From JAJZJT01 sp964610905 (lineage in GTDB: Bacteria; Actinomycetota; Acidimicrobiia; Acidimicrobiales; RAAP-2), in assembly GCA_964610905.1 (NCBI GenBank), contig CAZSYT010000142.1, forward strand, positions 1 to 5,102: a DNA stretch of 5,102 nt. The letters are read 5' to 3'. The translations under genes and the position numbers were made by a program. Below, in pieces: positions 1-4,849 of this stretch. The notes under the pieces were generated by a model, which made no database searches, was not told the origin of the DNA, and saw only the letters and a list, made by a program, of their open reading frames with translations. Position 1 is the stretch's first letter. Every line of letters starts with the position of its first letter.

Positions 1-445
1 CGAAGCGCCGCTCGCCGATCCCGACCCGGGCCGCCGCGGTGCGCAGCATCTCTTCCAGCTCGGCGTCGCTGGAGGCGATCGGCGCCACCTGTTCCCGCCG
101 GCCGTCGGCGTAGCGGACCCACACTTGGTCACAGCCGTTGGCGTTGATGTTCTCGATCGACGGGTCGTCCAAGAGCCGCTGCAGGTGGTTCAGGCGGAAC
201 AGGGCGTCGAAGACCGCCCGGGACAGCTCGTCCTCCTCGGACGCCGGGAGCACCCCGGACCCGTTTCGCAATGCGTCGGTCGCCCGGCGCTCCAACGCCT
301 CGGCGATCAGCTGGCGGCCCAGGGCCTGCTCGTCGGCTGCTCCGAGCGGCGGGCGCCCCGCGCCGGCCAGCTCCCGCTCGCGCTCGGACAGCGATGCCAG
401 CACCTCGGCGCGCAGGTCGGCGACGAGCGTCGTGTCCGGGCTCAC
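1..445 (-). CDS. CpaF/TadA-type secretion ATPase, N-terminal part
   Basis: This is the 5' part of a gene for the cytoplasmic hexameric ATPase that powers assembly of Tad (type IVc) pili; it runs off the left edge after 148 codons. The visible protein begins MSPDTTLVADLRAEVL. Residues 1-60 form a charged helical leader. Residues 85-120 contain a run of the type LDDPSIENINANG followed by VWVRYADGR, matching the 'DPsVtEImVNG...vyver.G' signature at the front of the CpaF/VirB11-like N-terminal domain. The Walker A and B boxes, Asp box and His box should lie beyond the edge and cannot be checked. The GTG start overlaps the stop of the CpaE-like gene by four bases (GTGA), with a GGGGTG stretch just upstream, so translational coupling is likely. 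Family assignment is firm; calling it Tad-specific rests on the neighbouring CpaE- and CpaB-like genes. Confidence 0.88.
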   Translation of the reverse strand, partial: MSPDTTLVADLRAEVLASLSERERELAGAGRPPLGAADEQALGRQLIAEALERRATDALRNGSGVLPASEEDELSRAVFDALFRLNHLQRLLDDPSIENINANGCDQVWVRYADGRREQVAPIASSDAELEEMLRTAAARVGIGERRF

Positions 446-1275
446 CGTGACACCCCGTTGGTCGCGCTCGCGTTGGCGGAAACCGCGGTCGGCTCGCTGC
501 GCCACGGGGCGAGCACCCGCCGCCCGAGGCGCCCCGCCGCCTTCGGTGGTACAGCCTCCGCCTCGGGCTGTTGTCCGCAGTGGTCGGCGAGGTGCTCGGC
601 GAGCGTGCGCGCCGTGCGCACCAGTGGTGCCAGCCGCAGCCGGCGGGCCGACGCCGGCACGGCCAACAGTGCCTCGGCGGCGTCGGGGTCCCACGGAAGG
701 CGGGTCACGACCGCCACGCCGAGCGCCTCGGTGATCTCGGCGTCGGGGTAGGGACCGTCGCCGACCGCCACCAGCGCCACCGGTACGTCGGCGAGCGGGC
801 GGGCCGCCAGCCAGGTCGCCGTCGCGTGCAGATCGGCCAGGCGTGGCCGCACCGCCACCAGCAGCCGGTCGGCTCGCGCCACGACCGGCAAGACCGGCGA
901 TCCCGGATCGAGCCTCCCGCAGTCGACGATCACGTCGGCGTCGAGCTCTCCCAGGCGGGCGAGCAGCCTCTGGGCCATGCCGAGCGCGGCCCGGGACTGC
1001 TCGGGCGCCGCCGGCCCCGCCAGCACCGCCGTCCCGCCCGGCAGCGCATTGCAGTGGTCGAAGACCAGCTCGGGGTCCGCGCCGCGCCGGGCCGCCGCGG
1101 CGAGCGAGACCAGGCTCGGCTCGCCCGGCCAGCCCGATGCGGCACCGAGCGTCCCTCCCGCCGGGTCGGCCTCCACCAGCACCACCCGCCCGGCCTCGGG
1201 CCAGGTGGCCGCCAGCCCGAGCGCGAGGGTCGTCGCCCCGCACGAGCGCACCGAGCCCACCGCCACCACCCCCAC
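442..1275 (-). CDS. CpaE/TadZ-like deviant ParA/MinD-type ATPase
   Basis: 277 aa, no signal peptide or membrane segment. It has the layout of a ParA/MinD-superfamily protein: a P-loop-like turn at residues 7-16 (GSVRSCGATT), a strand ending in VVLVEADP (31-38) at the Walker A' position, and a Walker B-like strand DVIVDCG (114-120). In the family, CpaE/TadZ acts at the cytoplasmic membrane to place Tad pilus assembly. Unlike standard MinD (KGGxGKTT), the signature lysine, the two following glycines and the catalytic lysine are all replaced (V9, R10, S11, A14). CpaE/TadZ proteins are known for atypical P-loops, which supports the call, but this one is unusually worn. The open frame continues upstream to 1605, but that stretch is an Arg/Pro/Trp-rich shadow of the SAF gene. 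GTG at 1275, four bases after the SAF stop, is the best start; GTG at 1269 or 1266 is possible. The N-terminal receiver-like domain of some CpaE proteins is absent. Some actinobacterial annotations call such proteins septum site-determining or chromosome-partitioning proteins. Confidence 0.8.
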   Translation of the reverse strand: MGVVAVGSVRSCGATTLALGLAATWPEAGRVVLVEADPAGGTLGAASGWPGEPSLVSLAAAARRGADPELVFDHCNALPGGTAVLAGPAAPEQSRAALGMAQRLLARLGELDADVIVDCGRLDPGSPVLPVVARADRLLVAVRPRLADLHATATWLAARPLADVPVALVAVGDGPYPDAEITEALGVAVVTRLPWDPDAAEALLAVPASARRLRLAPLVRTARTLAEHLADHCGQQPEAEAVPPKAAGRLGRRVLAPWRSEPTAVSANASATNGVSR

Positions 1276-1279
1276 CGGC

Positions 1280-1996
1280 TCAGCCCCCGCCCCCGACCTC
1301 GACGAGGGCCACCTCGCCCGCCGCGGCGAGGGAGGCCACCTCGGCGGCGTCGGAGCGGGCCACCACGAGCGACACCACCGCCGGGCTCCCCGAGGTGGCC
1401 GACGGCCCCTGGACAGCCAGCACCGTCGCCGGCAGCGGGCCCTGGGCTGTCGGGTCGGCCGAGCCGGTCGCCGACGAAGAGCCTGACGCCGTGGCGCCCG
1501 ACGCCGAGGTGAGGACCGGGATGACCTGCACCTTGTCCCCCGGAGCGAGTTCGGGCGGGTAGGCACCGGCCTTGAGGGCGGCGGCCACCACGTCGGACCC
1601 GGCACCGACCAGCGCCCCTGAGCCCACCTCGGCGCGGGTGAGCACCGACCCCGGGGTGAGCGGCACCGCCGCCGGCTGGCCCAGCACCGCCTGCTCCTCG
1701 CCGGCCGGCACGCTCGCCAACCCGCTCGGGGCGGACAGCTTCACCGCCCGCAGGTCACCGCCGGTGAGGACCTGGCCGGCGGGGACCGGTTGGGCCACCA
1801 CCAGCACCTCTGCGCCGTGCCCCGAGCGCAGCGACACGTCAGCGAAGGCCAGGGCGCAGCCGACCACGACCAGCACCCCCACCACGGCCAGCGGCAGGTG
1901 GCGGCGCCGCCGGCCCGGCGACGCCCGAACGCCGGCCGGCCGGGCGGCAACGCTCGCCGCCGGGCCGCTATTACGAGAAGGTGCGGTCGTCGCCAT
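1280..1996 (-). CDS. SAF-domain membrane protein, CpaB/RcpC-like
   Basis: 238 aa. A basic N-terminus (RRRR near residues 29-32) precedes one hydrophobic segment at about 34-53, giving an anchor with the rest outside. Residues about 62-125 match a SAF domain: AEVLVVAQPVPAGQVLTGGD, then VPLTPGSVLTRAEVG. The region from about 132 carries a LAPGDKVQVIPV strand, a Ser/Ala/Thr/Gly-rich linker (164-187) and a final strand LVEVGGGG, resembling the C-terminal RcpC/CpaB part. CpaB/RcpC proteins belong to the Tad assembly machinery and in diderms associate with the outer-membrane secretin; in a monoderm actinobacterium the role is less clear, perhaps a periplasm-like or wall-side scaffold. The ATG start lies 6 nt after the stop of the PKD gene, with GAGGAG partly overlapping that stop codon. 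The CpaE-like gene begins 4 nt downstream. Family and topology are well supported; the exact role is inferred from context. Confidence 0.82.
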   Translation of the reverse strand: MATTAPSRNSGPAASVAARPAGVRASPGRRRRHLPLAVVGVLVVVGCALAFADVSLRSGHGAEVLVVAQPVPAGQVLTGGDLRAVKLSAPSGLASVPAGEEQAVLGQPAAVPLTPGSVLTRAEVGSGALVGAGSDVVAAALKAGAYPPELAPGDKVQVIPVLTSASGATASGSSSATGSADPTAQGPLPATVLAVQGPSATSGSPAVVSLVVARSDAAEVASLAAAGEVALVEVGGGG

Positions 1997-1998
1997 GA

Positions 1999-2004
1999 CT
2001 CCTC
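1999..2004 (-). promoter_or_regulatory. Shine-Dalgarno of SAF gene, embedded in upstream stop
   Basis: GAGGAG on the minus strand shares its first two bases with the TGA stop of the PKD gene and sits only 2 nt from the ATG at 1996. The spacing is short, and the position implies that ribosomes ending the PKD gene restart here. Confidence 0.55.
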
Positions 2005-2908
2005 AGCCGCCTGTCCCGCTCGGGGTGTTGATCGCCTGGGACTCGACGACTTGCACCGCCACACCCGCCGCCGGGCCGCCCTGGACCCCGAGGCTCCCTC
2101 CGCCCGGCGCCCCGGTCGCCGTCCAGGTGACCGACCAGTAGACGGTGGCGGTCACCTGGTAGCTGCCAGGGGCGCCCCAGGTGTAGGAGCAATCCGTCGT
2201 GGCGTTCGGCTGGCTCGGGTCGTAGGCGGTGCCCGGGCCGGCACAGGTGACACTGGCGCCGTCGCCCATGTCCCAGACCACCTTGGAGGGCGTCGCCGTC
2301 GCGGTCGTCGTCACCGGACCGGCCGACGCCGACGCGCTCACCGCCTTCCATGCCGCGGGGTCGATCCACAGCCACGTCGCCACCCCGACCAGCTGCGCAG
2401 CGCCGGTCGGTGGCGCCATGCGGATCGCCGGCGACCCGAGGCTCAGCCGGCGCAGCGCCTGCTGGGCGACCATGACCGGGCTCACCTGGGCCACCGCAGC
2501 AACCGGCTGGGCGCCGGTCACCCAAAACGGCGGCATCGGGTCGATCACCCCGGGTCCCGCGCACACCGGGAACACCCACTGGCCCGGCTGGGGCCCGCCG
2601 ACCCCGATCATGGCCGTCGCTTGGGGCCCGCCCGCGCTGTAGGAGCAGCCGTAGGGCTGGTTCGGGTTCGGCTTGCCCGGCGGCGGGTCGGGCTTCGCCG
2701 CGTTCGCCCAATGCGAGGCGGAAGGCGGCGTCCAGGTCGTCACACCGGCCTCGACCGTGAGCGTCCCGCCGGAGGCCTCGGCAGCCCCGCTCGTGCTCGA
2801 GTAGGCGCCCGATCCGTCTCCCGCCCAGGCCCGGGGCGCGCCGAGCACGACGAAGCCGCCGGCGGTGACCGCCCCGCAGAGCAGCGCCGTCACGACCCGG
2901 GCGCGCAC
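2003..2908 (-). CDS. Secreted PKD-like domain protein of the Tad locus
   Basis: 301 aa. A classic Sec signal peptide: basic MRAR start, hydrophobic core at about 5-22, and cleavage probably after the AWA at 27-29. The mature N-terminus is Ser/Gly/Thr-rich, then Pro-rich (73-85, PDPPPGKPNPNQP). Residues about 177-265 resemble a PKD/immunoglobulin-like fold: TWLWIDPAAW, then VVWDMGDGASVTC and, near 240-260, a C-x-Y-x-W...PGSYQVTATVYW stretch. The WxMGDG turn and GSYxVTATVxW strand are typical of PKD domains. Four cysteines in the mature part (88, 116, 222, 240) could form two disulfides. There is no sortase signal and no C-terminal membrane helix, so it is either released or held by partners. 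Similar TWLWxD...MGDGxxVTC proteins are, to my memory, common beside actinobacterial Tad genes. The start is GTG at 2908, chosen for its signal peptide and good GGAGGG site; the open frame continues to 3391 but that part is antisense-like shadow. It overlaps the lipoprotein gene by 19 nt. Confidence 0.78.
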   Translation of the reverse strand: MRARVVTALLCGAVTAGGFVVLGAPRAWAGDGSGAYSSTSGAAEASGGTLTVEAGVTTWTPPSASHWANAAKPDPPPGKPNPNQPYGCSYSAGGPQATAMIGVGGPQPGQWVFPVCAGPGVIDPMPPFWVTGAQPVAAVAQVSPVMVAQQALRRLSLGSPAIRMAPPTGAAQLVGVATWLWIDPAAWKAVSASASAGPVTTTATATPSKVVWDMGDGASVTCAGPGTAYDPSQPNATTDCSYTWGAPGSYQVTATVYWSVTWTATGAPGGGSLGVQGGPAAGVAVQVVESQAINTPSGTGG

Positions 2909-3462
2909 TTGCCCTCCGTCACCGACTGCTGGGACACCTTCCAGGTCCCCGCGGTCAACACCAGCGTGGCACGGACGCCGTCGTGCTCGGGCGGCGTCAC
3001 CGGCGGCACCGGCTGGCCGGTGCTCTTGTAGACCAGCTCGGAGCTGCTGAAGGTGCAGTCGACCACCGTCGCCGTCGACGAGGTAACCGTCACCACGTGC
3101 GGGTACAGATCCACGGGGCCACGCCCGACGATCCCCTGGCGCTGGTACGCGTACAGGTTCGCCTTCACCCGCTGCAACAGCGGGTCGACCATCGTGGCCG
3201 CCAGAGCCGGGTCGGCGGCGTTGGCGTCCGCCAACGCCCCCTGGTAGGCCGACCACCCCGCCCGATATGCAGCGAGGACCGCAGCCGCTTCGCCCGACCG
3301 GCTCGACGACGTGCTGGTCGAGGCCGTCGAGTGCCCTCGCGCCGTCGTCGTGGAGGACCGCGACACGCCGGTGCTGGCACCTCCGCCGCACGCCGACAGG
3401 ACAACGGCGGCGAGCGCCACCATCGCAGCGGCGAACGCCAGCCGGGCCTGGCGCGGCGCCAT
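2890..3462 (-). CDS. Lipoprotein with NTF2-like domain
   Basis: 190 aa. A lipoprotein signal peptide begins MAPRQARLAF, with a hydrophobic core and a lipobox LSAC whose cysteine is residue 25; GGG follows. A Ser/Thr-rich linker runs to about residue 55. The rest looks like an NTF2-like fold of actinobacterial lipoproteins: helices with AAVLAAYRAGWSAYQGAL and PLLQRVKANLYAYQRQG, then strands with PHVVTVTSSTATVVDC and, at the end, ATLVLTAGTWKVSQQ. C-terminal cysteines (VVDC, GKC) could pair. The protein would sit on the outer face of the membrane; its function is unknown. It is the first gene of the pilus operon, so a role in pilus assembly or envelope attachment is inferred only from position. 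ATG at 3510 is an alternative start with a GGTGG motif, but the 16 codons it would add have far lower third-position GC than the rest and make an overlong n-region, so 3462 is preferred. Confidence 0.75.
   Translation of the reverse strand: MAPRQARLAFAAAMVALAAVVLSACGGGASTGVSRSSTTTARGHSTASTSTSSSRSGEAAAVLAAYRAGWSAYQGALADANAADPALAATMVDPLLQRVKANLYAYQRQGIVGRGPVDLYPHVVTVTSSTATVVDCTFSSSELVYKSTGQPVPPVTPPEHDGVRATLVLTAGTWKVSQQSVTEGKCAPGS
2912..2917 (-). promoter_or_regulatory. Shine-Dalgarno deciding the PKD gene start
   Basis: GGAGGG on the minus strand lies 3 nt before the GTG at 2908, inside the last codons of the lipoprotein gene. It favours GTG 2908, which keeps the basic MRAR n-region of the signal peptide, over the downstream GTG that overlaps the lipoprotein stop as GTGA. 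Confidence 0.6.
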
Positions 3463-3541
3463 ACGGCGCCTACGAACGAGAGTGAAGACTTGCCGAGCAA
3501 CCCTGTCCATGGCTACCCACCAGATGCTTGTACGGCCTCCG

Positions 3542-3560
3542 GTGACACCCTCCCTTGCCT
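3542..3560 (+). repeat. Imperfect direct repeat, copy 1
   Basis: The 19-nt stretch GTGACACCCTCCCTTGCCT matches 16 of 19 bases of 4583-4601 in the same orientation. The copies flank the regulator gene. By rough estimate a match of this length and quality is expected by chance in 5 kb of GC-rich sequence, so it may mean nothing. Confidence 0.2.
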
Positions 3561-3648
3561 GTGCCGCCACCGCGGGCGGACCATTCCTGGCTGGCACGGC
3601 GCCGGGCGGATCGGCGGGCCTCACCGCAGCGAGACGCCTGCAGCTTCG

Positions 3649-3677
3649 ATGCTAGAGACGACCGGGGCCGGGGTCCA
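3649..3677 (-). promoter_or_regulatory. Candidate promoter for the Tad operon
   Basis: On the minus strand, TGGACC (3672-3677, four of six matches to TTGACA) and TAGCAT (3649-3654, a TANNNT -10 box) are separated by 17 nt. Transcription would begin near 3642, about 180 nt before the lipoprotein start. This is pattern matching in GC-rich DNA and is weak evidence; the location upstream of the first operon gene is right. Confidence 0.3.
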
Positions 3678-3715
3678 CGAGGAGCCTGGTGTCATTTCAC
3701 CTAGTAGTAAACGAA

Positions 3716-3737
3716 CCAGGCGCTGGGTATCACCCAG
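3716..3737 (+). promoter_or_regulatory. Overlapping inverted repeats, possible operator of the regulator
   Basis: Three half-sites lie in a row: CCAG (3716-3719), CTGGGT (3723-3728) and ACCCAG (3732-3737). CCAG-GCG-CTGG and CTGGGT-ATC-ACCCAG are both perfect inverted repeats that share the middle arm. The block ends 2 nt before the ATG of the XRE-type regulator, a place where an autoregulatory operator would block transcription or initiation. Either repeat could also be an RNA hairpin if transcription starts upstream. Binding is inferred, not shown. Confidence 0.4.
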
Positions 3738-3739
3738 GT

Positions 3740-4627
3740 ATGGGGAAGAGACCCGACTCCGAAGCCGCCCGCAGAGCCGAGCTCGGCACCTACCTGCGAG
3801 CCCAGCGAGCAAGGCTCCAGCCCGAAGACGTCGGACTCAGCCCCCAGCCCGGGCGCCGCAACACGCCAGGGCTTCGCCGTGAGGAGGTGGCGCACGTCTC
3901 GGGGGTGGGCCTCACCTGGTACACGTGGCTCGAGCAGGGCAGGCACATCACGACGAGCGCCCCGGTCATGGACGCGCTCGCCGGAGCGCTCCGCCTCGAC
4001 GGAGAAGCCCACGGACACCTGCGCTGCCTCGCCGACCTGCCCATGCCCGAGCCCGAGCAGATCGCCGATGGCGTGGCTGGCGAGTTCGCTCGGCTCCTCG
4101 ACACGCTGCTGCCATCGCCAGCATGCATCGTCAGTCCGAGCTTCGACTTCGTCGCGTGGAACGAGACGTTCGCCGCGATCTGGCGGCCCGACAGACTCCC
4201 CGAAGGCCGGTGCAACGCCGTGTGGATGGCGTTCTGCGAGCCCGAGCACCGCCGGACGTGGGTCAACTGGGAACAGCGCAGCCACAGCCTCCTCGCCGAG
4301 CTCCGCGCGGCCGCAGGTCAGCATGCCGGCGACCCGAAGTTTGCCGAGCTCATCGGCGCCGTCGAACAGAACAGCAGCGAGTTTCGAGCGTGGTGGGCCA
4401 GCTACGAGGTACGCCAGTCGATCGCCGGGCCCCTCCGAGTCCGCACCGCAGAAGTGGGCCTCATCAGCTTCGACGTCATCGACCTGCGGCTCTGCACCCA
4501 GCCGGCACTGCGACTCTCGATCCACATCCCTGGGAGACCAGCCGATGAGCGGAAGCTCAACCACCTTGCCTCCTCGCCGCCCGTGACTCCCTCACGTGCC
4601 TCGCTGCGCCCAGCTGCCGGTGGTTGA
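3740..4627 (+). CDS. XRE/HTH transcriptional regulator with MmyB-like domain
   Basis: 295 aa, cytoplasmic DNA-binding protein. Residues about 12-95 are an XRE-type helix-turn-helix domain (HTH_31) with the diagnostic run GLRREEVAHVSGVGLTWYTW followed by LEQGR. Residues about 115-278 fit the MmyB-like ligand-binding domain: PSFDFVAWNETFAAIW, then FRAWWASYEVR and a final strand PALRLSIHIPG. This large actinobacterial family is generally of unknown ligand; many members lie next to the genes they control. The neighbours are the divergent Tad operon and, downstream on the same strand, aceE. Start choice: ATG 3740 begins the conserved part and matches the coding-like codon use, but its upstream site is poor. 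GTG 3689 has a good AGGAG 4 nt before it and would add 17 residues encoded by low-GC3 codons overlapping the inverted repeats. Translation from 3740 might be leaderless. The last 18 residues (SSPPVTPSR...) look like a nonconserved tail. Confidence 0.88.
   Translation: MGKRPDSEAARRAELGTYLRAQRARLQPEDVGLSPQPGRRNTPGLRREEVAHVSGVGLTWYTWLEQGRHITTSAPVMDALAGALRLDGEAHGHLRCLADLPMPEPEQIADGVAGEFARLLDTLLPSPACIVSPSFDFVAWNETFAAIWRPDRLPEGRCNAVWMAFCEPEHRRTWVNWEQRSHSLLAELRAAAGQHAGDPKFAELIGAVEQNSSEFRAWWASYEVRQSIAGPLRVRTAEVGLISFDVIDLRLCTQPALRLSIHIPGRPADERKLNHLASSPPVTPSRASLRPAAGG
4583..4601 (+). repeat. Imperfect direct repeat, copy 2
   Basis: GTGACTCCCTCACGTGCCT, 16 of 19 identical to 3542-3560. It falls inside the codons for the nonconserved C-terminal tail of the regulator (the PVTPSRAS part). 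Confidence 0.2.
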
Positions 4628-4630
4628 TCC

Positions 4631-4656
4631 ACCTCGCGCCTACGGCGGCGCGGGGT
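4631..4656 (+). terminator. Terminator-like hairpin after the regulator
   Basis: ACCTCGCGCC (4631-4640) pairs with GGCGCGGGGT (4647-4656) over 10 bp including one G-U pair, around the six-base loop TACGGC. It begins 3 nt after the regulator's TGA. There is no following U-tract, which is common for hairpins at actinobacterial gene ends. It would separate the regulator transcript from aceE. Confidence 0.55.
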
Positions 4657-4771
4657 TGGCGGTGTAGCACGAGGCGTCGGCAGGTGACGGAAGTCGGCCG
4701 CGCCGGTTTGTCGCCCCATTGGTACGGGACCACGCTTGCGCTGGGACAACGGAACGCGCGATGGCTTCCTG

Positions 4772-4800
4772 AGGTTTTCCTAGCTGACAGCAGATAAACT
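4772..4800 (+). promoter_or_regulatory. Possible aceE promoter region
   Basis: An AT-rich island in otherwise GC-rich DNA contains GATAAACTTAAG; TAAACT (4795-4800) is a plausible -10 box. No good -35 is visible at 16-18 nt upstream (AGGTTT at 4772-4777 is the 17-nt candidate). Transcription from here would give a leader of about 43 nt that carries the hairpin at 4811-4831. Confidence 0.35.
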
Positions 4801-4810
4801 TAAGCCCGAG

Positions 4811-4831
4811 GTCCCGTCTCCGGCACGGGAC
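4811..4831 (+). promoter_or_regulatory. Perfect inverted repeat in the aceE leader
   Basis: GTCCCGT (4811-4817) and ACGGGAC (4825-4831) are perfect complements around the seven-base loop CTCCGGC. The repeat lies between the possible -10 box and the aceE Shine-Dalgarno, so it could be a protein-binding operator or an RNA hairpin that influences translation. It does not resemble the E. coli PdhR site. Confidence 0.45.
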
Positions 4832-4835
4832 ACGC

Positions 4836-4842
4836 GGGAGGT
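4836..4842 (+). promoter_or_regulatory. Strong Shine-Dalgarno of aceE
   Basis: GGGAGGT lies 7 nt before the ATG at 4850, an ideal spacing, and fixes this start. Confidence 0.75.
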
Positions 4843-4849
4843 CACTGGT

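Noticed and set aside
571..1512. Plus-strand open frame opposite the CpaE and SAF genes
   Set aside because: Arg/Pro/His-rich shadow of high-GC coding sequence on the other strand, with no family resemblance.
1276..1605. Upstream extension of the CpaE-like frame to 1605
   Set aside because: The sequence is Pro/Arg/Trp-rich, typical of an off-frame reading of the SAF gene, and the family fold begins right at GTG 1275.
1790..3031. Long plus-strand open frame (413 codons) across the pilus genes
   Set aside because: It is antisense to two well-supported genes and its product is a low-complexity Arg/Gly/His-rich shadow, as expected at high GC.
2909..3391. Upstream extension of the PKD gene's open frame to 3391
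   Set aside because: The added residues are Arg/Gly-rich with no signal peptide at the start and lie antisense-like in a second frame of the lipoprotein gene. A signal peptide and good ribosome-binding site fix the start at 2908.
3701..4564. Minus-strand open frame (287 codons) opposite the regulator
   Set aside because: It mirrors the regulator's codons, has no recognisable domain or signal, and the plus-strand regulator is unambiguous.
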